From positions 1-49,376 of the forward strand of contig JALCBR010000025.1 in assembly GCA_028066245.1 (NCBI GenBank): a stretch of DNA of 49,376 bases, given 5' to 3'. This DNA comes from Pirellulales bacterium (GTDB taxonomy: Bacteria > Planctomycetota > Planctomycetia > Pirellulales > S012-138). Shown here in pieces: positions 15,556-24,974 of the stretch. The position numbers and the translations under genes were made by a program. Positions within the stretch are counted from its first letter, which is position 1. Each line of letters opens with the position of its first letter. The notes below the pieces were generated by a model that was not told the origin of the DNA, did no database searches, and saw nothing but the letters and a program-made list of their open reading frames with translations.

Positions 15556-16200
15556 ATGCGTTTCTTACATTGGCCCTACATAGCTTGCGTGACAATCGGC
15601 GCGGTGGCAGCCGGGAGCCTTACTCATCATTTGATGAAGCCTGGAGACGTTCGCCATGAGATCACCGTTGTGAACCAGGAAGTCCTCTATCGGTCCGGAC
15701 AACTGACGGCTGACGAGTTGGCGAATGAAATCCACGCGCGGGGGATTAAGACAGTCATCAATCTGGGGTCTCGCACGGATTGGGACACTGACGTTTGCCA
15801 GCGGGAAGGAGTCGAACTCATCGACATGCCAGTTGGCGACGTGTGGTGCATCTGTGGAGTCTCAGCACCAGGGTATGACGTTGTTCCAGAGGCGCCCTAT
15901 GATCTGGCTCCCTTCTGGGAGGCTATCGATGATCCCGAGCGCAGGCCAGTGTTGATTCATTGTTGGGGTGGAGTTCATCGCACGGGCGTGCTGTCGGGAA
16001 TCTACCGCATTCAACGTCAAGGGTGGTCTGCGGAAGATGCCCTGGCAGAAATGCGATTGTTTGGATTCAACAATCGCAAAGACAAGTTTGCCGAAGTCGC
16101 CGAGTACATGCACGAACTGGAGGAAGAGCAGGAAGTCATCCAACGGATGGCTCGGCAGCCGACCTCCAAATCACAAATTGGCGAAGCAACCAACCGCTAA
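15556..16200 (+). CDS. Dual-specificity / tyrosine-phosphatase-like protein with N-terminal membrane segment
   Basis: The 214-residue product has the phosphatase signature His135-Cys136-x5-Arg142 followed by TG (HCWGGVHRTG), giving Cys136 as the nucleophile that forms a phosphocysteine. YRSGQL near residue 45 and VINLGSR near 67 are shared with dual-specificity-type phosphatases. Residues about 7-24 are hydrophobic, so the protein is probably exported or anchored facing outwards. The substrate cannot be told from sequence; phosphoprotein, phosphoinositide-like and phospholipid headgroups are all possible. A perfect AGGAGG (15545-15550) precedes the ATG. It lies 36 bases after the LptF/LptG-type permease and 23 before a glycosyltransferase, which hints at an envelope-lipid role, although that is only inference. 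Confidence 0.85.
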   Translation: MRFLHWPYIACVTIGAVAAGSLTHHLMKPGDVRHEITVVNQEVLYRSGQLTADELANEIHARGIKTVINLGSRTDWDTDVCQREGVELIDMPVGDVWCICGVSAPGYDVVPEAPYDLAPFWEAIDDPERRPVLIHCWGGVHRTGVLSGIYRIQRQGWSAEDALAEMRLFGFNNRKDKFAEVAEYMHELEEEQEVIQRMARQPTSKSQIGEATNR

Positions 16201-16223
16201 GATTCTTCCATGGAACGGATTCC

Positions 16224-17993
16224 ATGTTGGCAGGTTCTCTTCCAAAACTGAGCCGCCTTGGTCGCGCTCTCGGTATCGTTAGCCGAGAGGAGCGGATTGC
16301 ATCTTTACGTCAGCCGGTGCCGCTTGTCGGAAGTGAATCGTCTGTCCGCAAACTCGTGTGGGCTTTCGTGTGGCTGGGCGTCGCGGCTCGCGCCGTGCGT
16401 TATTTCCTTTGCTTCCCGCTTTGGGAAGACGAGTGCTTTGTTTGCTTCAATCTGATTGATCGCGGCTATGCGGAACTCTTGCAACCATTGGATTATCACC
16501 AGGTGGCGCCGGTGCTGTTTCTCTGGCTTCAGCTTACCGTCGTCAAACTTTTGGGCTTCTCAGAGTGGACTCTGCGCTTAATCCCCTTCGTGTGCGGAAT
16601 CACCAGCGTGTTCCTGTTTCGGCGTTTGGTGGCGCAGCTGCTCACTGGCCTGCCGTTGGTTTGCGCGGTGGCGGTTTTCGCAGTCAGTTACCCCGGCATT
16701 CGTTACGCAGCGGAAGCTAAACCGTATGGGACAGATTTGTTCGTCGGGTTAGTGATGCTGGCGATGTTTGTCAATTGGTGGCAAACTCCTGAACGCACTC
16801 GCTGGTTATGGGGCATGGTGGTGTTCGCGCCGCTAGCGATTGGCATCTCATATCCAGCGGCGTTCGTCTGCGGTGGAATCAGTCTGGCGATTGCCTATGC
16901 ACTCTGGAAAAAAGAGAGTCTTGCATTCGCTAACTCTTCTCCGTCCGGGGAGGTCGTCATCGATCCTTTGGCATCTCGCTGGCTGATCTGGATGGCTTTC
17001 AATTTGCTGACGCTAGCCGCTTTTGGATTGACGTACCATGCCGCGTCCAATCAAAGCGGCGCTGAGTTGAACTTCATGCAAGGTTTCTGGGGAAACGCGT
17101 TTCCCCCGTTGAGTTCGCTGACTGAGTTCTTGGCCTGGTTAGGAATCACGCACACCAGCGACTTGTTGGCCTATCCCGTGGGCGGCGCTCGCGGGGCGAG
17201 TTCGTTGACGTTTCTCTGTTGCCTAGTGGCGGTCTCTGCACTCGTACGCTTGCGCAAGAAGTTGCTGCTTGTGCTGGCGATGGGGCCACTCCTGCTCAAT
17301 CTGATTGCCGCCGCCATGCAACGTTACCCTTACGGTGGCCACGTCAAGTTCGCTCAATACCATGCCGCGATAATTTGCCTGGTCGCGGGAATTGGGTTAG
17401 CGGCCCTCCTACAGATGCACGCGCGTTGGATTCCTTCGCGTGGCAAGCTCACAGTAAAGCTGGCTTTTGGTGCATTGATATTGATTGCCGCAGCTTCCAT
17501 GGGGCGTGACATCGCCAATCCGTACAAGTCAACGACCGATCAGCGCCATCGCGCGTTTGCGCAGTGGTTCTGGTTTAACACGGAATTCCAAGGCGAAACC
17601 GTTTGTCTGGCATCCGATTTGGACATGCGCTTTTCAACGGAGACGTATGCGGACCTGAGTTGGAGCGCGATGTATCACTGCAACCAACGGATTTATTCTC
17701 CTCGGCAGATTGATGGTCGCTCGCCCGATTGGTCGCGGATTTCCGCCGACTGGCCGTTGCGTTGCGTGTTGTTTCGCGCTCCCCGCTTCGATTTTGATCA
17801 GCAATCGCAAACTGATTGGTTGGCGGAAATGCAAACCAAGTACAAGCTGGACGGAGTTGCCAGCTACCCGTTTCCATGTTTCGGCAAGCGCGAGCGCGAA
17901 GCCATCAATGTTGACTATGTGGATGTGTTCACGTTCGTCCCGTTACCAAACTCCGCACGAACACAACCAACAGTTCTCGTCGGCAAGGAGTAG
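16224..17993 (+). CDS. Glycosyltransferase family 39-like integral membrane protein (ArnT/PMT type)
   Basis: The 589-residue protein has many membrane helices with the PMT/ArnT-like pattern: an early loop acidic pair (LWEDECF, about residue 70), then DYHQVAPVLFLWLQ, and AEAKPYGTDLF in a later loop. Such enzymes transfer a sugar from a polyprenyl-phosphate donor to lipid or protein on the outer membrane face. The C-terminal 130 residues are soluble and not recognised. I placed the start at ATG 16224, since the open frame further upstream to 15960 overlaps the phosphatase gene and reads as a shadow. The stop at 17991-17993 is two bases before the histidine kinase start, so the two are probably one transcript. 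The true substrate is unknown. Confidence 0.8.
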   Translation: MLAGSLPKLSRLGRALGIVSREERIASLRQPVPLVGSESSVRKLVWAFVWLGVAARAVRYFLCFPLWEDECFVCFNLIDRGYAELLQPLDYHQVAPVLFLWLQLTVVKLLGFSEWTLRLIPFVCGITSVFLFRRLVAQLLTGLPLVCAVAVFAVSYPGIRYAAEAKPYGTDLFVGLVMLAMFVNWWQTPERTRWLWGMVVFAPLAIGISYPAAFVCGGISLAIAYALWKKESLAFANSSPSGEVVIDPLASRWLIWMAFNLLTLAAFGLTYHAASNQSGAELNFMQGFWGNAFPPLSSLTEFLAWLGITHTSDLLAYPVGGARGASSLTFLCCLVAVSALVRLRKKLLLVLAMGPLLLNLIAAAMQRYPYGGHVKFAQYHAAIICLVAGIGLAALLQMHARWIPSRGKLTVKLAFGALILIAAASMGRDIANPYKSTTDQRHRAFAQWFWFNTEFQGETVCLASDLDMRFSTETYADLSWSAMYHCNQRIYSPRQIDGRSPDWSRISADWPLRCVLFRAPRFDFDQQSQTDWLAEMQTKYKLDGVASYPFPCFGKREREAINVDYVDVFTFVPLPNSARTQPTVLVGKE

Positions 17994-17995
17994 CC

Positions 17996-19612
17996 GTGTT
18001 TTCTCGTTGGCCTATCCGTGACAAAACACTCGTCGGCATGGCACTGTTGATCGCCATGATTGGCACATTGTGTTTTTCCGGCTTGTACGGGCTCTACGCC
18101 TACGGTGATTTTGTTGACAGCCTTCGTTACGTGGAAGAGTTCCGTCTAGCGACGGCAGTCGAGCAATCCGCTGAGCGGCTGCGCGTGGACATGGCCAGTT
18201 GGCGAGCCACACGTCCCGGCCAGGAGTTACTCCATCGTTTCACGCCACAGTTGAGCTTTGAGAAGTTGCCGATCTTGCGACAGCGGGTCGTGGATGTACG
18301 CACGGCTATTCGGGATTACCGTGCCCATCAAGAGCTAGCCCGTCGGAAGTTCAACGCGCAACTGTTCGGCGGAAGCCTGCGCGAGAACGAAGCTCTTTGG
18401 AACGTTGAGCAATCACTTGATTGGCTGGATGAACGATTGGACAAGATTCCCTACGAGATCGATCAGCCCGCCTACCTAGAAGAGATGAAAGAACGGTGCC
18501 GGCTACTGCACGCTAAGGCGGACGAAGTCCCAGGTATGCTGCAAGCTGACATGATGGCAGTCGTGGACAAAGTCCGCGAGCGCTATCGCACCTTGATTCG
18601 GCTGGCGTGGACGGCTTTGATCTCAACGGCTCTGGGCGTCGCACTGATCACACGTTTGGTTAGCAAGAGCATCTTGCGGCCCATTCGCGAGCTCGCCAAC
18701 GGATCGCGACGGATTGCCTCCGGTGACTACAGGCATCATGTCGAAGTCGGGGGGAGCGATGAATTTTCAGAACTCGCCAAGGCACTCAACGAAATGACCG
18801 ACCGATTCCTGCTCATACGTGACGATTTGGATAGGCAGGTTCGGCAGCGCACGGCGCAGATTGTCCGCGGCGAGCGACTAGCTGGCGTTGGCTTTCTTGC
18901 CGCTGGGGTCTCTCACGAAATCAACAATCCGCTTGCTTCGATTGCCATGTGCGCGGAGTCGCTCGAATCTCGGCTCGCCGAATCGGAAGGTTCACGAATG
19001 ATTGACGAAGAGGGCCGCGCGGTTGTCACAAGGTACTTGGCGATGATCCGTTCTGAAGCTGAGCGCTGCGAGCAAATTTCCCAAAAACTGTTTGAAATGT
19101 CGCAAATTGGAAACCCGCGAAGAGAAGTCACGGACTTGCGTCAGCTCGTTCAAGAAGTAGCTGATGTGCTGCGCCCATTGAAGCAAGCTCGCGACCGCGA
19201 CATCAACATCAAAGAATGTGACCAACCAGCCATGGCACCTGTCGATGCCGGTGAGATCAAGCAAGTCATTATGAATTTGCTGACCAACGCCTTGGAGCAT
19301 GTGGAGCCGGGGGGCAAGGTTAGTCTGACGATTAAGCCTACGCCCCGCAACATCGAGATTGTAATCCGCGACGATGGCGCTGGCATGACTCAAGAGGTGA
19401 AGGAGCATTTGTTTGAGCCGTTCTTCACACGTCGAGCGAACGGCGGTGGGACGGGGCTAGGGCTTTCCGTCGCACACCGCATCGTTTCTGCTCATGAGGG
19501 AAAGATCATCCCCGACAGTGATGGTCCAGGGCTCGGCTCTGTCTTTCGAGTCAGTTTGCCGCGGAGTCGCTCGCCCTATCCGGGCGTGTTCCGAGATCGC
19601 AAGGTCGCTTGA
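17996..19612 (+). CDS. Membrane sensor histidine kinase with HAMP domain
   Basis: The 538-residue protein has membrane helices at about 11-33 and 199-222 with a helical extracytoplasmic sensor between, a HAMP linker (about 220-275), a short coiled coil, and a HisKA/HATPase core. The phosphoacceptor is His307 in VSHEINNPLAS. The ATP-binding domain shows NLLTNALEHV, RDDGAGM and GGGTGLGLSVAHRIV. It autophosphorylates and should pass phosphate to a response regulator, but none is encoded next to it, so the partner is unknown. The start is GTG at 17996; AAGGAG sits inside the end of the glycosyltransferase gene, seven bases upstream, which makes coupling likely. The sensor region does not resemble a known ligand-binding domain by eye. 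Confidence 0.93.
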   Translation: MFSRWPIRDKTLVGMALLIAMIGTLCFSGLYGLYAYGDFVDSLRYVEEFRLATAVEQSAERLRVDMASWRATRPGQELLHRFTPQLSFEKLPILRQRVVDVRTAIRDYRAHQELARRKFNAQLFGGSLRENEALWNVEQSLDWLDERLDKIPYEIDQPAYLEEMKERCRLLHAKADEVPGMLQADMMAVVDKVRERYRTLIRLAWTALISTALGVALITRLVSKSILRPIRELANGSRRIASGDYRHHVEVGGSDEFSELAKALNEMTDRFLLIRDDLDRQVRQRTAQIVRGERLAGVGFLAAGVSHEINNPLASIAMCAESLESRLAESEGSRMIDEEGRAVVTRYLAMIRSEAERCEQISQKLFEMSQIGNPRREVTDLRQLVQEVADVLRPLKQARDRDINIKECDQPAMAPVDAGEIKQVIMNLLTNALEHVEPGGKVSLTIKPTPRNIEIVIRDDGAGMTQEVKEHLFEPFFTRRANGGGTGLGLSVAHRIVSAHEGKIIPDSDGPGLGSVFRVSLPRSRSPYPGVFRDRKVA

Positions 19613-19834
19613 TGGCGTCGATTGTGTCTGAAAAAATGCGAGAAAAGGTCTCTTGCTCCGCACGACGCGTTCGCCTTAGGATGGAACGAGTTGCCAGCGA
19701 GCTATCTCATGTAAAGTCACTGCACGTGGTGGCTGGCAAAATCCCGAGCGTGGCAGATGGGGCACGCGATGAGAATGAAACGTAACGGAATTCGCGTTAG
19801 CGGAATTGTCGCGAAGTAAATTCGGAGAGTAAGA

Positions 19835-20143
19835 ATGGCTCAGTTCCACTGTGACGTTTGTCACTGCGTTCTCGAAGCTGGGCGCGACATTCGCTACGTT
19901 GTTCGCTTGGAAGTCTTTCCAGCGCTGGATCCAGTCGAGGAGTCTGATGCCGTTGACGATCGTGACTATTTAATGGAAGTCGATGACTCGCTTTCCGCAC
20001 TGGCTCCGTTTGACTTGAACGAACCGGACGACGATCTCTATCAGGAATTGCAATTCACGCTTTGTCCGGAATGCCGCCAGCGATTGGCCAAGAATCCGCT
20101 GGGCGCCGCGATACCAAGAACGTTTGAGTTCAGCGAGAATTAA
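19835..20143 (+). CDS. Small acidic zinc-ribbon-like protein, function unknown
   Basis: This 102-residue protein has CDVCHC near the N-terminus and CPECRQRL near residue 79, two CxxC knuckles that would together bind one zinc ion. The stretch between them is strongly acidic (EESDAVDDRDY, NEPDDDLY). I do not recognise a named family. It could be a protein-interaction or nucleic-acid-associated adaptor, but nothing in the sequence decides this. GGAGAG lies close upstream of the ATG. The gene stands alone: 222 bases follow the histidine kinase stop and more than 500 bases separate it from the next gene. Confidence 0.75.
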   Translation: MAQFHCDVCHCVLEAGRDIRYVVRLEVFPALDPVEESDAVDDRDYLMEVDDSLSALAPFDLNEPDDDLYQELQFTLCPECRQRLAKNPLGAAIPRTFEFSEN

Positions 20144-20360
20144 CGACTGAAATCGCATGCCAGCGCAGCCTGCGTAAGTGCGCTCTCTGCTATACGCTGG
20201 CCGTAGTGTTTGATCCCTTGCCTGCCCAGCCTCTGTTTGTTTCGCGATGCGCGCCGCTGTATCTTGTCGTTCTGATTGCTAGAGCACCTGTCCGATTGCA
20301 GTTCCGCTCGCCCGGACGAACGCTGTCAAATCGTCCCGCGATAGGAGTTCACACGCCCTG

Positions 20361-20601
20361 CTTTCACGCGTACGGGCGAAATTGACATTGGTCAAATTTC
20401 GGGGGTGTTTTGTGCCGCCAGGGGCGCTGCCGAGCACCATAGGGGGTTGACGGTAGGCATGCTACTGGACTTAACGTCAGGATTGCCGGTGATGTTCACG
20501 GTGCCGTTACTGGTCAATTGCATAGGCGTGAAGCGTTTGCGCCACCCCCCTGGAGGCTGGAAAAATTTGACCAATGACAATTTCGCCCGTACGCGTGAAA
20601 G
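20361..20601. mobile_element. MITE-like element with 39-bp terminal inverted repeats
   Basis: The left arm (20361-20399) and right arm (20563-20601) are reverse complements over 39 bases with one mismatch. The shared start is CTTTCACGCGTACGGGCG. A further inner pair, GGGGGTG (20401-20407) and CACCCCC (from 20543), extends the possible cruciform. The 160-base middle encodes nothing convincing; short frames across it are chance. Size and ends fit a miniature inverted-repeat element, but no target-site duplication is evident, so a large structured regulatory RNA is an alternative. The rest of 20144-20689 holds no gene; GCCAGCG (20159-20165) and CGCTGGC (20195-20201) could pair just after the zinc-ribbon gene. 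Confidence 0.55.
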
Positions 20602-20689
20602 TCGGGTGGGCAAGGAACGTCACGGCAATCAATCACCAACAAGAAAAACGCTCTAGCCCTTGAATCAATTTGACGCTGAGGAAGCACTG

Positions 20690-21856
20690 ATGACCAAACC
20701 GCTGCGCGTGGGGATGATTGGCTATGGATTCATGGGTCGCGCGCATTCGAACGCGTATCGCCAAGTCAACAAGTTCTTTGAGCTAGAGCATCAACCTGTG
20801 CTGACCGCCTGCTGCGCGCGGAACGAAGATAAGATCAAGGCGTTTGCCGAGAACTGGGGCTATGAATCGTACGAGACCGATTGGCGAAGGCTTGTCGCTC
20901 GGGACGACATCGACCTGATCGACATCGGCTCCCCCAACAATACGCACCATGAGATCGTGTTGGCCGCCTGCGAGGCTCGTAAGATGATTCTGTGCGAGAA
21001 GCCGCTGGCGATGAACGCTGCCAAAGGTGAAGAGATGGCAAAGGCGGTCAAAGCCGCTGGTGTTCCCAACATGATTTGGTTTAACTATCGCCGTGTGCCG
21101 GCGATTTCACTGGCTAGGCAGATTGTCGAGGAAGGCCGCATCGGCAAACCGTTCCATTATCGCGCGACGTACTTGCAGGACTGGACGATTTCTCCTGATG
21201 TGCCTCAAGGCGGCGCCGCGCTGTGGCGACTGGATGTGGATGTCGCAGGAAGCGGCGTCACCGGTGACCTGCTCGCCCATTCCATTGACACCGCCGAATG
21301 GCTCAACGGCCCGATTCGAGAAGTCGTTGCCCGAACGGAAACCTTCATCAAAGAGCGCACGCACCAAGAATCCGGCCAGAAGCAACGCGTGGGCATTGAT
21401 GACGCTTGCATGTTTCTGGCCGTGTTCGAGAACGGCTCGATGGGCACGTTCGAAAGCACACGCTATGCCCGCGGTCGCAAGAACTACAACACGTTTGAAC
21501 TCAACGGAGAATCTGGCAGCGTGTTCTTTGATCTGGAAGACCCGCAGATCCTGCAATACTTCAAATACGCTGATCCCAACTCAGGTGACAAAATCGAAGA
21601 TCATCTCACCGGCTGGCAGCGAATTCATGTTACCAACTTTGAGCACCCGTATATGGACCGCTGGTGGGTACCCGGTTGCACCATCGGTTATGAGCACACG
21701 TTCACCAACGCTCTAGCTGACTTTCTTAAAGGCCTGGAGACGGGGCAGCCTGCCCAGCCGGACTTTGACAGCGGACTGCGCACGCAACGCGTCTGCGATG
21801 CGGTGTTGAAAAGCGCTCAAACCGGCAAATGGGAAACCGTGGCGGCAACGCAATAG
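20690..21856 (+). CDS. Gfo/Idh/MocA-family NAD(P)-dependent oxidoreductase
   Basis: The 388-residue product belongs to the large dehydrogenase family that acts on sugars, inositols and related cyclic polyols. The N-terminal Rossmann fold shows [17 protein letters not shown]; the family motif CEKPLA appears near residue 103, with the Lys expected to act in catalysis. The C-terminal half carries the alpha/beta domain with [18 protein letters not shown]. Planctomycetes hold many paralogues, so the substrate cannot be named. I chose ATG 20690 because GAGGAA lies six bases upstream; a TTG at 20660 is in frame but lacks a ribosome site. It is a single gene between the MITE-like element and a membrane hypothetical. 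Confidence 0.92.
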   Translation: MTKPLRVGMIGYGFMGRAHSNAYRQVNKFFELEHQPVLTACCARNEDKIKAFAENWGYESYETDWRRLVARDDIDLIDIGSPNNTHHEIVLAACEARKMILCEKPLAMNAAKGEEMAKAVKAAGVPNMIWFNYRRVPAISLARQIVEEGRIGKPFHYRATYLQDWTISPDVPQGGAALWRLDVDVAGSGVTGDLLAHSIDTAEWLNGPIREVVARTETFIKERTHQESGQKQRVGIDDACMFLAVFENGSMGTFESTRYARGRKNYNTFELNGESGSVFFDLEDPQILQYFKYADPNSGDKIEDHLTGWQRIHVTNFEHPYMDRWWVPGCTIGYEHTFTNALADFLKGLETGQPAQPDFDSGLRTQRVCDAVLKSAQTGKWETVAATQ

Positions 21857-21939
21857 TTGGCTCTTCAAGGTGTGCGCGGCTACGATAAGCAGATGTGGAC
21901 TGCTGAACAAAGTCTGCACTCGCCCGGGCAGAATAACGC

Positions 21940-23382
21940 ATGAAAGTAGAAGCCAAGTCCGAATCCCAGCCGCAAGAAACTTCGCGCGAACTTCCCAGAC
22001 AAAAATGGAAGCCAGGCTGCCTGAGCTACTTGGTGACGACCGTTGCGTTGCTGCTGATTGCCGGCTGGGCAACCAATTTGCTGTGGACGCAGTCCGCGCG
22101 ACGGGAGTTTGAGGCCAAGATCGCCGAGATCAAAGATCGCGGCGAGCCCGTTTGGTTTGCTGACCTGAAGCCTGACTTGTTGCCTGCTGCGGTGGACGGA
22201 ACGCAAGAATTCATCAAAGCCAGCCGGCTCTATGACGCTGGCGTCGCACAACATGCGAGTGTGTTCTTTAGTTTCGAGGGGACGCACATCGACGGTACGG
22301 GCCGAGGTAGCGCCGGCTTGACCTCTCAATTCAGTGCCGTTGATTTGCAGAACTTTCGCGAAGTCGTGGCTGCAAGCGAGCCTGCTTTAGACGCCTTGCG
22401 GCAAGCGTTGGACAAAGGAGCCATTCGCGCAGAGGTCGATTACAACTCGTCCATGCCGATTGCAATCATACTTGAATTTCAAGAACCGCAGCGGGATCTG
22501 TCGCGCGTGGTGTTCGCTCGTGGCGTGTTAGCCGTGGCGGAGGGAGATGCCGATTTAGCAATCAGCTCAGCCCGCGATCTCTTTCGCTTGGCGGACTTGA
22601 CCAAGGAAGATGGCTTTCTCATCAGCCAACTCGTCCGTTTGGCTGTGGCAGAGCAAGGAGTTCAACTGGCTGATGGAATCCTGGAGCACTTCCATCTGAC
22701 GGATGACCAGCGTAGTCATTTGGACGGCATCTTGGCGGAAGCGGAAAAGAACTTCCGACTCCGCGATTCGTTTATCGCCGAGCGCGCAGTCATCATGACC
22801 ATGCTCACCCAGGATGCTGAGGCGTTGAGTGATCCATCAGTAGGTGGCACGATGGAGGTCAGCCCTGTTGTCGGTTGGCTTCACCAGACTATGCCGGCAC
22901 TACAGTATCAAAACATGATCCAGTCGCTGGTCACGTTCGATCGCGCGATCGGCGTCGTCGATGAAACGGGTCCCGCCGCGGTCCGCGAGATGCAACTGAT
23001 CGACGATGAAGTCGGTGCTTTGCCGGACATGTACTTTCTCACCAAAGCGATGTTCCCCGCGCTCCCAGCTTGTCATCGAGCAGTCTTGCGACACCGCCAG
23101 CGACTGCGTGGCCTACGACTGGCCCTCCGCGTAGATAGATATTATCGAAACAACGGGCAGTTCCCAGCTGCATTGAGGGACGTCGTTGATGAAGCCATGC
23201 CAGAGGTTCCGCTAGGCACTTTTTCCAACAAGCCAGTTGAGTTCCAAACGACACAGAATGGATTCATCATCTATTGCGTCGGCGCTGACGGGAATGATGG
23301 CGGCGGTACCGGCGACCAGGATGAGACCGACGGAATGATCGAAATCACGTATCCGCCGAACGGGCCGGCAGGCCAGCGGTGA
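21940..23382 (+). CDS. Membrane-anchored hypothetical protein with pseudopilin-like C-terminus
   Basis: The 480-residue protein has a charged N-terminus, one membrane helix at about 28-48, and a large helical external region. Its final 100 residues (RVDRYYRNNGQFP, then YCVGADGNDGGG) resemble the C-terminal fold of type II secretion pseudopilin-like proteins seen in planctomycete hypotheticals. No catalytic motif is visible and I do not assign a function. The middle is rich in Ala, Asp, Glu and Leu helices and could be repeat-like. It starts 83 bases after the oxidoreductase stop, with a weak ribosome site, and ends before a two-way terminator. Confidence 0.75.
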   Translation: MKVEAKSESQPQETSRELPRQKWKPGCLSYLVTTVALLLIAGWATNLLWTQSARREFEAKIAEIKDRGEPVWFADLKPDLLPAAVDGTQEFIKASRLYDAGVAQHASVFFSFEGTHIDGTGRGSAGLTSQFSAVDLQNFREVVAASEPALDALRQALDKGAIRAEVDYNSSMPIAIILEFQEPQRDLSRVVFARGVLAVAEGDADLAISSARDLFRLADLTKEDGFLISQLVRLAVAEQGVQLADGILEHFHLTDDQRSHLDGILAEAEKNFRLRDSFIAERAVIMTMLTQDAEALSDPSVGGTMEVSPVVGWLHQTMPALQYQNMIQSLVTFDRAIGVVDETGPAAVREMQLIDDEVGALPDMYFLTKAMFPALPACHRAVLRHRQRLRGLRLALRVDRYYRNNGQFPAALRDVVDEAMPEVPLGTFSNKPVEFQTTQNGFIIYCVGADGNDGGGTGDQDETDGMIEITYPPNGPAGQR

Positions 23383-23520
23383 TACCTAACGAAAAGCCTC
23401 TGACGATGCTGGTTCGACACCGTCAACGCGATGTCATGTTTGCTGTGTCAAAGCTCAAGCCACTAGCTTTGATTACTGCGAAGATCAAGCGAGAACTAGT
23501 CAAACGGACAGATAAACAAA

Positions 23521-23552
23521 ACGGACCGCGCTCAAATGCGCGGCCCGTTTTT
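23521..23552. terminator. Bidirectional intrinsic terminator between convergent genes
   Basis: An 11-base stem, ACGGACCGCGC (23521-23531) with GCGCGGCCCGT (23538-23548), has one mismatch and a six-base loop. It is followed by a T run on the plus strand and preceded by AAACAAA, which gives a T-rich tail for minus-strand transcripts. It lies between the hypothetical ending at 23382 and the convergent gene ending at 23613, so it can serve both. Confidence 0.75.
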
Positions 23553-23612
23553 CATGTCGTACAGGGTTGGCTCGCGATGATCATTGCCATCACGTTCCGG
23601 CGTTCAACGCCG

Positions 23613-24965
23613 TTAGTCCCACCACCAATGATCGCCCATGGGGGCCACATCACCAGTCACTAGCTTCAATTTGCCATCGGTTTGTTTCTCATCGAGTATC
23701 TTCCAGGAATTGATCTCGACGCCGCCGGAGGCGGTAACAAACGTTCGGCCACGTTTGGCTAAGACACTGGCTTTGGTTTCGACGAACTGGGGAACAGCGT
23801 CATAGTCGATTGTTGGAAGCGCCTGAGCATCCAACAGGATCGAAAGGTCACATCCAGCGGTTGTGAGCATATTCGATTTCGTGATCACGGCGGCGATGAT
23901 TGCCATGTCGATCACATTGCGCAGTTCGCCAAAGACGGGATGTTTCTTGGAGAGCTCTTCGTAGTTGGTAGTCATCTGATCGGCAAATCGCTGAGCCAAG
24001 GGATTGGCACGACCTTGTCGCTTCGTTTCTCCACTGGCCGTGATGACAGAGTCTTCCGTCAGCACTTGAACGCCAGGACCACGCAATTCCCAAGACAGAC
24101 CGTCCGCATCACGAACAATGGCATCATACTTGGGGGCCAACCACCAGCGCGGCGTTGCCGCATTCGCCGAGGTCATCATGTCCACATAACTCTTGATGCC
24201 ACGAACGTTGGATGGCTCATGCCCCATGGCAATCCGCTTCATCCGGTAGTCAGCCGCAAACATCGTTCGGGCCAGTTCGCTATCGAGCGGTACTCCCTGA
24301 ATCGTCAGTTTCTGCGGCCCGAGCGCCGCCTCCACATCAGTAATGAGATTGGGATGATTGCCGCGAACCTGGCGCATGTACTGGGCGAATCGTTGCAAGC
24401 CTTCCTTGGTGGGATCAATCGAGCAGGTGATCGGCTGGCGGGCCGTAGCTTCGGCCGTGCGCAACGCGACAAGGAAATGATCTAGTCGCAAAATGGGAGT
24501 CCCGGTTTTGGCTCCCACAACATTCCCCTGTGCATCAATAGTCGGACGTTCCGCGGGGCCTACGAGGACGATATCGTTTTCTTCCGGCACTGCGAAAACA
24601 TACTGAATCCGCGTCATGCCGCCCAGGAGTTCCATTTCTTCAGTCACTACAGGCGAGGCCCCAGCTTCCACACGCTCGCGAATCGCCGCCTGCAATCGAT
24701 TGAGGGAAATCCGCCGGATTCCCCCGTGCGCCAGATCATCAGGCAAACTCTTCAACAAGGCTTCGCGATTTTCGCGGAGAACCTTGGTTTCTTGAACTGT
24801 GGCATTCCGGAGGACGCCATCGGAATCGATCTGAACGCCACCAACAGCGCTGCCGCCGCCAAGGAGCTGGCCGGCACACACCTGCGGCATCGAAAACATC
24901 GCTATGGCTACGACACAAACAAAACCTGCGCGTTGCAGCCAAAGTGAACGCGAACGCAATGACAT
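23613..24965 (-). CDS. Exported protein resembling the planctomycete DUF1598 family
   Basis: The 450-residue product begins with a signal peptide (hydrophobic residues about 12-30, probable cleavage near VCAG). The mature part shows a pattern I associate with DUF1598: IDPTKEGLQRFAQYMR around the middle, then DYRMKRIAMGHEP and WWLAPKYDAI. No enzyme motif or metal site is seen, and the function is unknown. ATG 24965 has GGGAGA seven bases upstream; in-frame ATGs at 24998 and 25013 would add a repeat-encoded leader. It converges on the membrane hypothetical and shares the terminator at 23521-23552. Confidence 0.75.
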   Translation of the reverse strand: MSLRSRSLWLQRAGFVCVVAIAMFSMPQVCAGQLLGGGSAVGGVQIDSDGVLRNATVQETKVLRENREALLKSLPDDLAHGGIRRISLNRLQAAIRERVEAGASPVVTEEMELLGGMTRIQYVFAVPEENDIVLVGPAERPTIDAQGNVVGAKTGTPILRLDHFLVALRTAEATARQPITCSIDPTKEGLQRFAQYMRQVRGNHPNLITDVEAALGPQKLTIQGVPLDSELARTMFAADYRMKRIAMGHEPSNVRGIKSYVDMMTSANAATPRWWLAPKYDAIVRDADGLSWELRGPGVQVLTEDSVITASGETKRQGRANPLAQRFADQMTTNYEELSKKHPVFGELRNVIDMAIIAAVITKSNMLTTAGCDLSILLDAQALPTIDYDAVPQFVETKASVLAKRGRTFVTASGGVEINSWKILDEKQTDGKLKLVTGDVAPMGDHWWWD

Positions 24966-24974
24966 GGACGGGTC

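Noticed and set aside
15960-16223. Upstream extension of the glycosyltransferase frame
   Set aside because: It overlaps the phosphatase gene in another frame and reads as random sequence; ATG 16224 restores a normal start.
20392-20656. Two short frames across the inverted-repeat element
   Set aside because: They cover the repeat arms and the structured centre on opposite strands, so they are by-products of the repeat.
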